A DNA stretch of 42,647 bases from positions 10,579 to 53,225 of the forward strand of contig JAJYCY010000009.1 in the NCBI GenBank assembly GCA_021778035.1. The letters are read 5' to 3'. Position numbers and translations under genes: made by a program. Source of the stretch: Pseudomonadota bacterium. GTDB taxonomy: Bacteria; Pseudomonadota; Gammaproteobacteria; Acidiferrobacterales; UBA6901. The notes beneath the pieces are model-generated. The model worked only from the letters and a program-made list of their open reading frames with translations, searched no databases and was not told the origin of the DNA. Below, in pieces: positions 1-8,365 of the stretch (within the stretch, counting starts at the first letter, position 1; each line of letters begins with the position of its first letter).

Positions 1-79
1 GTCGTCGCGTTTACCCGGACAACCCGGACAGGTAGACTATGCCATTGCCGTGGCGTCCGGCAGACTGCTGGCGGACTGG

Positions 80-107
80 CAGACAGGACATTGCTACTCG
101 TTATCAG
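80..107 (+). promoter_or_regulatory. possible ffs promoter
   Basis: CAGACA at 80-85 (four of six bases of the -35 consensus) and TATCAG at 102-107 (four of six of the -10) lie 16 bp apart. They would start transcription close to position 115, where the SRP RNA helix begins. Both hexamers are weak matches, and the placement rests mainly on the position of the RNA gene. Confidence 0.25.
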
Positions 108-114
108 CGGTCAC

Positions 115-225
115 GGCGGCGACGGTCGGTCCCTCCGCGACGAAGGATTGTGAACCCGGTCAGGTCCGGAAGGAAGCAGCCGCAGCAGTCACTTCGGGTG
201 CGGAGTGCGGCCGGCCGGAGCCGCC
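115..225 (+). ncRNA. ffs: 4.5S / signal recognition particle RNA (small bacterial SRP RNA)
   Basis: This is the RNA scaffold of the signal recognition particle. It binds Ffh and targets inner membrane proteins to FtsY and the translocon. The universally conserved apical segment (GGTCAGGTCCGGAAGGAAGC and the following CC) lies at 158-181. The long hairpin folds clearly: 115-120 GGCGGC pairs with 220-225 GCCGCC; 123-131 CGGTCGGTC pairs with 209-217 through G-C, A-U and G-U pairs; and 133-138 CTCCGC pairs with 200-205 GCGGAG. The length of about 111 nt matches the short gammaproteobacterial form without an Alu domain. Exact ends are inferred from the helix. The gene sits directly upstream of dnaX. 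Confidence 0.93.
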
Positions 226-239
226 ACCCATATTTTTTT
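209..239 (+). terminator. probable ffs terminator
   Basis: The 3' arm of the closing helix of the SRP RNA (209-225) is followed seven bases later by an unbroken run of seven T at 233-239. The mature RNA helix would therefore also serve as the terminator hairpin. It ends the RNA gene before the dnaX start at 280. Confidence 0.55.
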
Positions 240-279
240 CCGGATTCGGGCAGATTTGAATGTCCAGGAACGTTCAGGC

Positions 280-1887
280 ATGAGCTACCAGGTGCTGGCA
301 CGCAGGTGGCGTCCGCGCCAGTTTGCCGATCTGGTCGGCCAGGAGCATGTGGTCCGTGCGCTTGTCAACGGCCTCGACAGCAACCGTCTGCACCATGCTT
401 TTCTTTTCACGGGTACGCGTGGTGTCGGCAAGACCACGATCGCCCGCATTCTGGCGAAATCACTGAACTGCGAGAGCGGTGTAAGCTCCAGACCCTGCGG
501 CAGGTGCAAGGCCTGCACAGAGGTAGACGAGGGCCGGTTCGTTGACCTGATCGAGGTCGACGCCGCGTCGCGCACCAAGGTTGATGATACACGCGAGCTG
601 CTTGAGAACGTCCAGTACGCGCCGACCCGCGGCCGCTTCAAGGTGTACCTCATCGACGAGGTGCACATGCTTTCGACCCACAGCTTCAATGCGCTGCTCA
701 AGACGCTCGAGGAACCTCCGCCGCACGTCAAGTTCCTGCTCGCGACCACGGATCCACAGAAGCTTCCGGTCACCGTGCTGTCGCGCTGCCTGCAGTTCAA
801 TCTCAGGCGGTTGTCGCCGGAGCTGATCGAGGCGCAGCTGGCGCATATAGTGGATGCGGAGGGAATCGCTGCGGAAGCACCGGCGCTCGCACTGCTGGCG
901 CATGCCGCGGACGGGAGCATGCGCGATGCGCTGAGTCTGCTGGATCAGGCCATCGCCTACTGCGGCGGACGGGTCGCCGAACACGAAGTGCGGGACATGC
1001 TGGGCACGATCGACAGCGCGGTGATCGAGCGCCTGCTTGGCGCGCTCGCCGCCGGTGATGCCGGCGGCGTGCTGGCGGCAGTTGCGGATTCGTCCGCGCA
1101 CGGCATGGATTGCGACGGTGTACTGCGCGAGCTGCTGGCCCGGCTGCATCGCATTGCGCTGGCACAGGTGGCGCCGGAAGTGATCGATCCGGGTGCACCG
1201 GACGCGGAGCAGCTGCAGGCGCAGGCACGTGCCATGACTCCGGAGGATGTGCAGCTCTATTACCAGATCGGCGTTGCCGGCCGGCGCGATCTGCCACAGG
1301 CGGCGGACGCCCGCAGTGGCCTGGAGATGACGCTGCTCAGGATGCTTGCATTCCGGCCAGTGCCGGCAGCCGCCGGGACTGGCACGGTCCGGGAAGAGGT
1401 TGCGCAGGAGGGCACGGGAGCTTCCGCACTCCAGGGACGGGCACCTGCGGCCAGGAATCCGTCCGGCGAGACGGCTGCGCCGGCGGCCGGCGGTGTGCGG
1501 CCGGCCGGTAGCGGCAGCTGGCCGGATATTGTCGCGCAGCTGAAACTCTCGGGACTGATGCGCGAACTCGCGAGTCACACGACTCTGGATTCGGACAGCG
1601 GCGATACGTTTATTCTGACGCTGGACCAGGGCATGGGACACCTGCTTAACAAGGACCGTGAAGGGGCGCTGCGGCAGGCGCTCGAGGAGCACCTGGGACG
1701 TACAGTGAGCCTGCGTGTGCAGGTGGGTGTACCGGCCTCGGAAACACCGGCACGGACCAGAAGCCGGGTGAGCGAGGAGCGCATCCAGGCCGCGACGCGC
1801 GCCATCGACGGCGATCCCAACGTGCGGGTGCTGGAAGAGACATTCAATGCGCGTGTCAGTCCGGGATCGGTCCGTTCCAAGCTCTGA
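280..1887 (+). CDS. dnaX: DNA polymerase III subunit gamma/tau
   Basis: This is the clamp-loader ATPase of the replicative polymerase holoenzyme. The product has 535 residues from ATG 280, which gives the family's usual N-terminus MSYQVLARRWRP; the frame stays open upstream to 205, but that part overlaps ffs. Visible motifs are Walker A GTRGVGKT (45-52), four zinc-binding cysteines (64, 73, 76, 79), Walker B LIDEVH (124-129), sensor 1 ATTDPQKLP and the SRC arginine-finger motif (168-170). A low-complexity Ala/Gly/Pro linker separates the AAA+/collar part from a C-terminal tau domain that binds DnaE and DnaB. No A-rich slippery heptamer like that of E. coli dnaX is present in the linker, so a separate gamma form is not evident. 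It heads a dnaX-ybaB-recR cluster. Confidence 0.97.
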   Translation: MSYQVLARRWRPRQFADLVGQEHVVRALVNGLDSNRLHHAFLFTGTRGVGKTTIARILAKSLNCESGVSSRPCGRCKACTEVDEGRFVDLIEVDAASRTKVDDTRELLENVQYAPTRGRFKVYLIDEVHMLSTHSFNALLKTLEEPPPHVKFLLATTDPQKLPVTVLSRCLQFNLRRLSPELIEAQLAHIVDAEGIAAEAPALALLAHAADGSMRDALSLLDQAIAYCGGRVAEHEVRDMLGTIDSAVIERLLGALAAGDAGGVLAAVADSSAHGMDCDGVLRELLARLHRIALAQVAPEVIDPGAPDAEQLQAQARAMTPEDVQLYYQIGVAGRRDLPQAADARSGLEMTLLRMLAFRPVPAAAGTGTVREEVAQEGTGASALQGRAPAARNPSGETAAPAAGGVRPAGSGSWPDIVAQLKLSGLMRELASHTTLDSDSGDTFILTLDQGMGHLLNKDREGALRQALEEHLGRTVSLRVQVGVPASETPARTRSRVSEERIQAATRAIDGDPNVRVLEETFNARVSPGSVRSKL

Positions 1888-1919
1888 GATCACGCAAAAA
1901 TGACTGGAGGTAGACGTCG

Positions 1920-2240
1920 ATGAAAGGTGGATTGGGCAATCTCATGAAGCAGGCTCAGGTGATGCAGGAAAGCCTGCGCAAGGCGCAGGAGCAGCTCGCC
2001 CAGATCGAGGTCACCGGCAATGCCGGCGGCGGCATGGTGACGGTGACGATGACCTGCCGCCACGATGTGCGACGCGTGCAGATCGATCCGTCGCTGATGA
2101 AGGATGATCGCGAAGTGCTGGAGGATCTTGTAGCGGCGGCAATGAACGACGCGGTGCGCAAAGCCGAGCAGACGAGCCAGGAGAAGATGGCGGGTCTGAC
2201 CGCCGGTTTCAATATCCCCGGGCTGAATCTGCCGTTCTGA
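1920..2240 (+). CDS. ybaB: YbaB/EbfC family nucleoid-associated protein
   Basis: This is a small DNA-binding dimer of 106 residues, the normal size for the family. The N-terminal helix carries the typical [12 protein letters not shown] start and a Gln/Glu-rich coiled-coil stretch (about 8-28). A beta region around [11 protein letters not shown] and a C-terminal helical part ending in [11 protein letters not shown] follow. A good ribosome site (TGGAGG) lies about 10 bases before ATG 1920. Its place between dnaX and recR is conserved across Proteobacteria. The family coats DNA and has been linked to gene regulation and to RecR-associated repair, but the precise role here is inferred from family and context. 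Confidence 0.95.
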   Translation: MKGGLGNLMKQAQVMQESLRKAQEQLAQIEVTGNAGGGMVTVTMTCRHDVRRVQIDPSLMKDDREVLEDLVAAAMNDAVRKAEQTSQEKMAGLTAGFNIPGLNLPF

Positions 2241-2248
2241 TACAGACG

Positions 2249-2845
2249 ATGTCTGACTCTCCGGCAATCGAGGATCTCAAGCAGGCGCTGCGGCGCCTGC
2301 CCGGTGTGGGGCCGAAGACCGCCCAGCGCATGGCGTTCCATCTCCTGGAGCGTGACCGCGACGGCGCCCGGCTCATCATGCAAGCGCTGGGAAGCGCGAT
2401 AGAGCGGGTCCGGCGGTGCGGGCGCTGCAACAACCTGAGCGAGCAGGAAATCTGCACGCTCTGTTCCTCCGTGCGCCGTGATCCGGGTCTGCTGTGCGTG
2501 GTCGAATCTCCGGCTGATCTTGCGTCGCTGGAGCAGTCCGGTGCCTACAATGGGCGCTACTTCGTGCTGATGGGTCATCTGTCGCCGCTTGACGGGATCG
2601 GCCCCGAGGAGCTGGGCATTCCGCGCCTTGAAGCCCTGCTCGATGCGGGCGGTGTCAGGGAGGTCATACTGGCGACCAATCTTACCGTGGAAGGTGAGGC
2701 GACCGCCCACTATATCGGTGAGCTTGCGCGCGAACGCAGGATCTATGTCACCCGCATCGCGCACGGCGTGCCGCTTGGCGGGGAGCTTGAATACACCGAC
2801 CGCGGTACGCTGGCACGGGCATTCAGCGGCCGGCGCGAAGCCTGA
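2249..2845 (+). CDS. recR: recombination mediator protein RecR
   Basis: RecR works with RecO (and RecF) to load RecA onto SSB-coated gaps. The 198-residue product has the family layout: a helix-hairpin-helix [16 protein letters not shown] (14-29), a four-cysteine zinc finger (C57, C60, C69, C72), then a Toprim domain starting at the VVES motif (about 84-87). The C-terminus contains [12 protein letters not shown], which matches the conserved Walker-B-like end of RecR. It starts eight bases after the ybaB stop, so it is almost certainly in the same transcript. Nothing unusual is seen. Confidence 0.97.
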   Translation: MSDSPAIEDLKQALRRLPGVGPKTAQRMAFHLLERDRDGARLIMQALGSAIERVRRCGRCNNLSEQEICTLCSSVRRDPGLLCVVESPADLASLEQSGAYNGRYFVLMGHLSPLDGIGPEELGIPRLEALLDAGGVREVILATNLTVEGEATAHYIGELARERRIYVTRIAHGVPLGGELEYTDRGTLARAFSGRREA

Positions 2846-2889
2846 AGTTCGTGCCGCTGCCCGGCGGCGCCCCCGTTAGCGGTCATCCA

Positions 2890-4716
2890 ATGCCAGATTC
2901 CCGGGATCCCTCTCCAGCCGCAGCAGCCCCTCGCCGCCCGCCCGCGGCCATACGGCAGATCGCGCCGATCCTCGGCTTTCTGCGGCCGTACCGCGCAAGG
3001 GTGGTTGTGGCGTCAGTGGCGCTGGTCATTGCAGCCGGCACTGTGCTCGCCGTAGGCCAGGGACTGCGGCTCCTGGTTGACCGCGGATTTGCCGCGGGCA
3101 ATCCCGCGGTGCTGGACCACATGCTGATCGCACTGCTTGCGGTGGTGGTCATGATGTCCGTGGCCACCGGTGTGCGCTTCTATCTGGTGTCCTGGATCGG
3201 GGAGCGGGTGAGCGCCGATATCCGCGAAGCGGTTTTCAGCCATGTGCTTGGCCTCAGTCCGGGATTTTTCGAGGTGGCGCGCACCGGAGAAATCCTGTCG
3301 CGCCTGATCGCGGATACCACGCTGCTCGAGACGGTTGTCGGGTCGTCGGCGTCGCTTGCGCTGCGCAACGTACTGCTGTTCGTCGGTGGCACGGTCATGC
3401 TTGCCGTGACCAGTCCGGCACTGACCGGTCTGGTGATGGTCGGAGTGCCGCTGGTCGTGGTTCCCATCCTGGTCTTCGGCAGACGGGTGCGCCGCCTGTC
3501 GCGGGCCAGTCAGGACCGCATCGCCGACGTCGGAGCCTATGGCGAGGAAGCGATCCATGCGATCCGGACCGTGCAGGCATTCGGCCATGAGGACCTCGAC
3601 CGCAGCCGGTTCCGCGATTGCGTGGAGGCAGCCTTTTCCACGGCGACCCGTCGCATCCGACAGCGCGCCCTGCTCACGGCATTCGTGATCCTGATCGTGT
3701 TCACGGCAGTCGGTGTGATCCTGTGGTTCGGCGGCCGGGAAGTGATTGCCGGGCATCTTACGGCTGGTGACCTTTCGGCGTTCGTTTTCTACTCAGTGCT
3801 GGTTGCAGGCTCCGTCGGCGCGATCAGCGAGGTGGTCGGCGACCTGCAGCGCGCGGCAGGTGCCGCCGAACGCCTGCTGGAGCTGCTGTCCACGCGCCCG
3901 GACATCGTCGCACCTTCCCCGGTCCGGCCCCTGCCGCAGCCGCCGCGCGGAGAGATCGAATTTGACCAGGTCACCTTTTATTACCCGACGCGCCCGCAAC
4001 TGGCGGCGCTCGATGCATTCAGCCTGCACGTGCACCCCGGCGAACGCGTGGCGCTGGTCGGTCCGTCCGGCGCGGGCAAGACCACCGTATTCCAGCTGCT
4101 GCTGCGGTTCTACGATCCGCAGACCGGGCAGGTGCGGCTCGATGGTGTCAATGTCCGCGACGCGGATCCGGCCGTCCTGCGCAGCCGCGTCGGGTTTGTG
4201 CCCCAGGATGCAGTGATATTCGCGGCGAATGCCTGGGAGAATATCCGTTACGGGCGTCCCGCCGCGAGCGACCAGGAGGTACGGGCAGCAGCGGAGGCGG
4301 CACATGCAACAGAGTTCCTGAACAGACTGCCGCAGGGATTCGACAGCGACCTCGGGGAGCGCGGCGTACGCCTGTCGGGCGGGCAGCGCCAGCGCATCGC
4401 CATCGCCCGCGCCATCCTGCGTGACCCGGCTGTGCTGCTTCTGGACGAAGCGACCAGCGCGCTTGATGCCGAGAGCGAACGCATGGTGCAGGAAGCCCTC
4501 GATCGGCTGATGGCGGGGCGCACCACTCTTATCATCGCCCACCGTCTGGCAACGGTGCTCAAGGCCGACCGCATCGTGGTACTGCTCGACGGACGCGTCA
4601 ATGCCAGCGGCAGGCATGAGCAGCTGATTGCAGAGGGCGGGCTGTACGCGCGGCTGGCGGCGCTGCAGTTCGGCATGATGTCGGGCCATGTGGCGCAGCC
4701 GGCAGCGGCGCAGTAA
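2890..4716 (+). CDS. MsbA-like ABC exporter (fused permease and ATPase)
   Basis: This is a half-transporter of 608 residues that would work as a homodimer in the inner membrane. After an Ala/Pro-rich cytoplasmic start, six membrane segments span about residues 35-330. The nucleotide-binding domain shows Walker A GPSGAGKT (391-398), signature LSGGQ (495-499), Walker B LLLDEAT with D519 and E520, and the H-loop IIAHR. It resembles the MsbA/LmrA-type lipid or multidrug exporter branch, but the substrate cannot be told from sequence. The classical msbA partner lpxK is not adjacent. ATG 2890 is chosen; the frame is open from a GTG at 2851, six bases after the recR stop, which is a possible alternative start. 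Neither has a strong ribosome site. Confidence 0.9.
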   Translation: MPDSRDPSPAAAAPRRPPAAIRQIAPILGFLRPYRARVVVASVALVIAAGTVLAVGQGLRLLVDRGFAAGNPAVLDHMLIALLAVVVMMSVATGVRFYLVSWIGERVSADIREAVFSHVLGLSPGFFEVARTGEILSRLIADTTLLETVVGSSASLALRNVLLFVGGTVMLAVTSPALTGLVMVGVPLVVVPILVFGRRVRRLSRASQDRIADVGAYGEEAIHAIRTVQAFGHEDLDRSRFRDCVEAAFSTATRRIRQRALLTAFVILIVFTAVGVILWFGGREVIAGHLTAGDLSAFVFYSVLVAGSVGAISEVVGDLQRAAGAAERLLELLSTRPDIVAPSPVRPLPQPPRGEIEFDQVTFYYPTRPQLAALDAFSLHVHPGERVALVGPSGAGKTTVFQLLLRFYDPQTGQVRLDGVNVRDADPAVLRSRVGFVPQDAVIFAANAWENIRYGRPAASDQEVRAAAEAAHATEFLNRLPQGFDSDLGERGVRLSGGQRQRIAIARAILRDPAVLLLDEATSALDAESERMVQEALDRLMAGRTTLIIAHRLATVLKADRIVVLLDGRVNASGRHEQLIAEGGLYARLAALQFGMMSGHVAQPAAAQ

Positions 4717-4735
4717 CGGGCGGAAGGAGGGCACG

Positions 4736-4972
4736 ATGACGGACGGACGGGTGAGTTGCGAAAGTGATGCCGAACGGCACCGCCTGGCGGAAGCCGTGAA
4801 GGCGGCCTGCATTGCAGCGGCTGTTTCAGGTTATGAACAGGCCGGTATCAGTGGCCTGTGCCAGGAAGGGGCCCTGGAATGTGCCCTGGATGCGATACGC
4901 ATGCTGGACGTGCAGCCGGTAATCGACCGCGTGCGGGAACTCCGATCAGGCGGCGGCCCCGCTGCGGTGTAG
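4736..4972 (+). CDS. small conserved-looking protein of unknown function
   Basis: This is a 78-residue acidic, alanine-rich protein. The ribosome site is strong (GGAAGGAGG, five bases before ATG 4736), and the gene starts 19 bases after the ABC exporter stop, so it is likely translated from the same mRNA. The sequence looks helical, with two cysteines in the first half and a central GLCQEGALECALDAIRML stretch. There is no signal peptide or membrane segment. I cannot assign a domain. The stretch AGISGLCQEGALE vaguely recalls short uncharacterised proteins of Pseudomonas-like genomes, but that is memory and not a search result. Reality of the gene is supported by the ribosome site and spacing; the function is unknown. 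Confidence 0.7.
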   Translation: MTDGRVSCESDAERHRLAEAVKAACIAAAVSGYEQAGISGLCQEGALECALDAIRMLDVQPVIDRVRELRSGGGPAAV

Positions 4973-5000
4973 GCCTTGCGGCGGGCATCTGTATCCTTCG

Positions 5001-5342
5001 CTACCCGTCGAGCAGGCGGTTGATCCTGGCCGCGCAGATGAAATCGTTCTCGGTAAGCCCGCCTGCCGAATGGGTGCTATAGCGCACCTGGCAGTGGTTG
5101 TAGCCGACTTCCATATCCGGATGGTGGTCTTCGCGGTGTGCGATCCAGGCGAGTGCATTCACAAACGCCATGGTCTTGTAGTAATCGGCAAACCGGAAAT
5201 CGCGCGTGATGGATCCCGCGGTTTCATCCAGAATCCAGCCGGGAACCTGTGCAAGCAGCGCCCTGGCCTCGTCGTGGCCAAGCGCCCGGGTGCCCGGTGC
5301 ATGGGGCCGGCAGTGTCTGCTGCTGAGATCGGTGGTGTCCAT
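5001..5342 (-). CDS. phhB: 4a-hydroxytetrahydrobiopterin dehydratase (pterin carbinolamine dehydratase)
   Basis: This enzyme dehydrates 4a-hydroxytetrahydropterin and so recycles the cofactor of aromatic amino acid hydroxylases. The 113-residue product carries the family signature: the active-site histidines in HREDHHPD (69-76; H73, H74), then H91 in the THxxGGLT-type block (STHSAGGLTEND). The start at 5342 is chosen because GGAG lies just upstream and the product then has the usual length; the frame is open to 5432. No phenylalanine hydroxylase is visible nearby, so the metabolic partner must be elsewhere, or the protein may serve another pterin role. It is 31 bp downstream of the M48 peptidase gene on the same strand. 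Confidence 0.92.
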   Translation of the reverse strand: MDTTDLSSRHCRPHAPGTRALGHDEARALLAQVPGWILDETAGSITRDFRFADYYKTMAFVNALAWIAHREDHHPDMEVGYNHCQVRYSTHSAGGLTENDFICAARINRLLDG

Positions 5343-5373
5343 ACACTCCGGTGGTTGTGAAACGGAACAGCCG

Positions 5374-6618
5374 TCAGGATGCCAGGGCCTCGAGGTGCGC
5401 AATGCGCACCGGTGCTGGCGGATGCGAATCATAGAACGCCGAATACACCGGATCGGGAGTAAGCGTGCTGGCGTTTTCCCGGTACAGTTTCACCAGCGCG
5501 GTGACCATGGCCTGCACATCGGCCTGTTCGGCAGCATAGGAGTCGGCCTCGAATTCGTGGCGCCGCGAGCTCCAGGCGTGCAGCGGCTGGAGAAAGAATG
5601 CAAATACCGGTCCGGCCATGAGAAACAGCGCCAGCGCGGCGTAGACCGAGGGCCGTGATACCCCGAGCCCATGGTAGAACCATGTCTGGTGCATGAGCCA
5701 GGCGAGCAGATACAGTCCGGCGAGCCCCAGACCGAAGACCGTGAACAGGCGCTTGCGGATGTGATGGCGGCGGAAGTGCCCGAGTTCGTGGGCCAGTACG
5801 GCCTCGATCTCCCGTTCGCCGAGCGTCTTGAGCAGCGTGTCGAAAAAGACGATGCGCTTGTTTCTGCCGAAGCCGGTGAAATAGGCATTGCCATGGGCGG
5901 AGCGTCGCGATCCGTCCATGACAAAGATGCCGTTGCTGCGGAAGCCGGTGCGGTCGAGCAGCGCCTGGATCCGGCTCCTCACGGCCGCGTCGGCAAGTGG
6001 CGAAAACCGGTTGAACAGCGGCGCGATGAGTACCGGGTAGGCCCAGGTCATGGCGAGGGTGAACCCGACCCACAGCGCCCAGACGTACAGCCACCACAAG
6101 CCGCCCATGGCGTGCATGAGCCACAGCGCCGCCATGACGAGCGGTGTACCGATCACCGCCAGGAGCAGTGTCTGTCTGGCCAGATCGGCGATGAACACTC
6201 CGGCAGTCGTACGGTTGAACCCGAAGCGTTCCTCGATGACAAAAGTCTGGTAGACCGAAAACGGCAGGTTCAGCGCCCCCATCGCCAGAAACAGGCTCAG
6301 TATGACCAGGGTTCCGGTTACGACCGGCCCCTGGCCGAGGCCATGCCACAGACGGTCGAGAAGATTGAGCCCGCCTCCGAGCGTCCACAGCACGAGCAGC
6401 ACCGCGCCGGCAGCATCGTCAATCAGGCCGAAGCGGGTGGTGGCGACGGTATAATCGGCCGCCTTGCGGTGATCGGCGAGCGGGATGCGATCGCTGAATG
6501 CGGGCGGGACCTTGTCGCGATGCGAACGCACGTGGCGCATGTGCCGCCAGCCCAGCCAGATCTGGGTCAGGAGCATGGCGGACAGTGCGCACAGGAAAAG
6601 TACGGAAAACGCGTTCAT
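5374..6618 (-). CDS. M48 family membrane metallopeptidase (Ste24/CAAX protease 1-like)
   Basis: This is a zinc peptidase of 414 residues embedded in the inner membrane. It has an N-terminal membrane part of the M48_N type with several hydrophobic segments, then the zinc motif HELGH at 277-281, followed by two further membrane helices and the third zinc-ligand region EFEAD. This layout matches Ste24-type proteases rather than the shorter HtpX. Bacterial relatives probably take part in membrane protein quality control; the CAAX substrate itself is a eukaryotic trait, so no substrate is claimed. The start at 6618 (MNAFSVLFLC) puts the first membrane helix at the N-terminus; the open frame runs further to 6669 but would overlap the orn control region. 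It is divergent from orn across 65 bp. Confidence 0.92.
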   Translation of the reverse strand: MNAFSVLFLCALSAMLLTQIWLGWRHMRHVRSHRDKVPPAFSDRIPLADHRKAADYTVATTRFGLIDDAAGAVLLVLWTLGGGLNLLDRLWHGLGQGPVVTGTLVILSLFLAMGALNLPFSVYQTFVIEERFGFNRTTAGVFIADLARQTLLLAVIGTPLVMAALWLMHAMGGLWWLYVWALWVGFTLAMTWAYPVLIAPLFNRFSPLADAAVRSRIQALLDRTGFRSNGIFVMDGSRRSAHGNAYFTGFGRNKRIVFFDTLLKTLGEREIEAVLAHELGHFRRHHIRKRLFTVFGLGLAGLYLLAWLMHQTWFYHGLGVSRPSVYAALALFLMAGPVFAFFLQPLHAWSSRRHEFEADSYAAEQADVQAMVTALVKLYRENASTLTPDPVYSAFYDSHPPAPVRIAHLEALAS

Positions 6619-6683
6619 CGGCCGGGCGGTGCTATCATTGATCGGCCAAGCAGTGTAGCACCAGCCCAACCCGGAGAAAACGT

Positions 6684-7232
6684 ATGCCGCAGGACCCCAA
6701 TGCTCTGGTCTGGATAGACCTGGAAATGACAGGACTGCGTCCGGAATCAGACCGCATCATCGAGATCGCAACACTCATCACGGACAGCAATCTCGAGATC
6801 ATTGAGCAGGGTCCGGTGCTTGCCATATACCAGCCCGATGAGGTGCTTGGCTCCATGGACGAATGGAACACGCGCACGCACAACGCCAGCGGGCTGGTCG
6901 AGCGTGCGCGCACCTCGGGGCTCACCGAGTCCGAGGCCGAAAAGCAGACGCTTGCTTTCATCCGCAAGCATGTTCCGAAGAACCGTTCGCCATTGTGCGG
7001 CAACAGCATCTGCCAGGACCGCCGGTTCCTGGCGCGCTTCATGCCACAGCTCGAGAGCTGGCTGCATTACCGCAATCTGGACGTAAGCTCCATCAAGGAA
7101 CTGGTGAGGCGCTGGCGACCCGCCCTCTACAGCGGTTTCGAGAAAAAGAACACGCACAAGGCCCTGGACGACATCCTGGAGTCGGTGGCGGAGCTGCGCT
7201 ACTACCGTGAGCATTTCCTGCGCCTGACGTGA
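6684..7232 (+). CDS. orn: oligoribonuclease
   Basis: This is a 3'-5' exoribonuclease that clears 2-5 nt RNA fragments, including the pGpG product of cyclic-di-GMP breakdown. The 182-residue product is the expected size and is a DEDDh nuclease: the first pair D12/E14 sits in IDLEMTGL, the second-motif aspartate in [10 protein letters not shown], and the final His/Asp in HKALDDI. The ribosome site CCGGAGAA lies seven to eight bases before ATG 6684. The gene is divergent from the M48 peptidase and converges on queG with a 21-bp gap that shows no clear terminator hairpin. Confidence 0.98.
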   Translation: MPQDPNALVWIDLEMTGLRPESDRIIEIATLITDSNLEIIEQGPVLAIYQPDEVLGSMDEWNTRTHNASGLVERARTSGLTESEAEKQTLAFIRKHVPKNRSPLCGNSICQDRRFLARFMPQLESWLHYRNLDVSSIKELVRRWRPALYSGFEKKNTHKALDDILESVAELRYYREHFLRLT

Positions 7233-7253
7233 TTGCGGTGCTGGAGTGCCGGC

Positions 7254-8345
7254 TCAGGCCGCAGTCGATGCGGGTGCGTGCTGCTGGCGTTCGAGTGCCC
7301 AGTGTACGTGTTCGCGCACGAGCGCTGACGGATTGCGCGCGCAAACGGTGAGCGCCGCCACTGCAGCCGGATCGTGCGGGGCGTTGCCGAGGGCAACGGC
7401 AATGTTGCGCAGCCAGCACTCGTAGCCGATGCGCCGGAGGGCGGAGCCTTCGGTGCGGTGCAGGAATTCCTCTTCGCTCCAGCCCAGCAGCTCCGCCAGC
7501 GCGGGTGCGTCCAGTCCGTGACGGGGTGTGAAAGCGGCAGGGGCGCCGGTTGGCGCGAAGCGGTTCCAGGGACAGACAGCCTGGCAGTCGTCGCAGCCGA
7601 AGATGCGGTTGCCGATCAATGGCCGCAGCTCGACCGGGATGGACGTGCGCAGCTCGATGGTCAGGTAGGCGATGCAGCGGCGTGCATCGAGTTCGTAGGG
7701 CGCCACGATGGCGCCGGTCGGACAGGCATCGATGCAGCGCCGGCAGCGGCCACAGTGGTCCGTTGCGGGAGCATCAGGTGGCAGTGGCAGGTCGGTATAC
7801 AGCTCGCCGAGGAAAAACCAGGACCCGGCGTCACGGCTGACGAGGTTGGTGTGTTTCCCGATCCATCCCAGCCCGGCGTTGCGCGCGAGCGGTTTTTCGA
7901 GAACCGGGGCGCTGTCGGCAAAGGCCCGGTAGCCGAAGGCCCCGGTCACTGATTCGATGTGCCGGGCGAGTGCCTGCAGCCGGGTGCGCATCAGGCGGTG
8001 GTAATCGCGCCCGAGGGCATAGCGGGCGATGTATCCGAGCGCAGGATCGGCCAGTACCGATTCCATTACGGCCGCATCCCGCGGCAGGTAGTTCATGCGC
8101 ACCGAGATTACCCGCAGCGTCCCGGCAACCAGGTCCGCCGGCCGGCTGCGGCGGGTACCATGCTGCTCCATGTAGTGCATGGCCCCGTGCCGTCCCTGCG
8201 CCAGCCAGTCGAGCAGCCGCCGCTCATCATCAGCGAGATCAATACCGGTGATGCCGACCTGGTCGAAGCCGAGCGACCGCCCCCACGTCCGTATGTCCCG
8301 GACCAGGCGGTGGAAATCGACCGTCTGCGTTGGAGCCATGGCCAT
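7254..8345 (-). CDS. queG: epoxyqueuosine reductase QueG
   Basis: This enzyme performs the last step of queuosine synthesis in tRNA, reducing epoxyqueuosine with cobalamin and two 4Fe-4S clusters. The 363-residue protein contains the expected ferredoxin-like cysteine sets: CGRCRRCIDACPTGAI and, further on, CDDCQAVCPWN. The C-terminal part looks like the HEAT-like repeat region common in this family. There are two possible starts, 8345 (MAMAP) and 8339; AGGGGA lies at a good distance from the first. It is divergent from nnr with only 20 bp between the two start codons. Confidence 0.96.
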   Translation of the reverse strand: MAMAPTQTVDFHRLVRDIRTWGRSLGFDQVGITGIDLADDERRLLDWLAQGRHGAMHYMEQHGTRRSRPADLVAGTLRVISVRMNYLPRDAAVMESVLADPALGYIARYALGRDYHRLMRTRLQALARHIESVTGAFGYRAFADSAPVLEKPLARNAGLGWIGKHTNLVSRDAGSWFFLGELYTDLPLPPDAPATDHCGRCRRCIDACPTGAIVAPYELDARRCIAYLTIELRTSIPVELRPLIGNRIFGCDDCQAVCPWNRFAPTGAPAAFTPRHGLDAPALAELLGWSEEEFLHRTEGSALRRIGYECWLRNIAVALGNAPHDPAAVAALTVCARNPSALVREHVHWALERQQHAPASTAA

Positions 8346-8365
8346 TAGTCCCCTATGATACCCGT
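8346..8365. promoter_or_regulatory. queG/nnr divergent gap with symmetric -10-like element
   Basis: The only bases between the two divergent start codons include CTATGATACC. Read forward it gives TATGAT at 8354-8359, five of six bases of the sigma70 -10. Read in reverse it gives TATCAT at 8360-8355. For the plus strand, a weak TTGGAG sits 18 bp upstream at 8330-8335, and the predicted start of transcription falls on the nnr ATG at 8366. This is a sequence match only; no transcript data were available. Confidence 0.4.

Noticed and set aside
3-35. An open stretch ending in TAG (…VYPDNPDR) that could be the tail of a gene entering from the left; it includes a tandem 9-bp repeat ACCCGGACA (13-30).
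   Set aside because: Only ten codons are visible and they cannot be assigned to any family, so no feature is claimed.
55-76. Imperfect hairpin (nine paired positions with one G-G mismatch, loop ACTG) upstream of ffs.
   Set aside because: It has no T-run or conserved context, and such stems are frequent by chance in GC-rich DNA.
39-545. 168-codon open frame overlapping ffs and the start of dnaX.
   Set aside because: Its composition is Arg/Pro/Ser-rich as expected from an out-of-frame reading of dnaX, and it lies over the SRP RNA.
460-1893. 477-codon antisense open frame across dnaX.
   Set aside because: Long antisense frames are typical of GC-rich coding DNA; the sequence has no recognisable domain and dnaX is certain.
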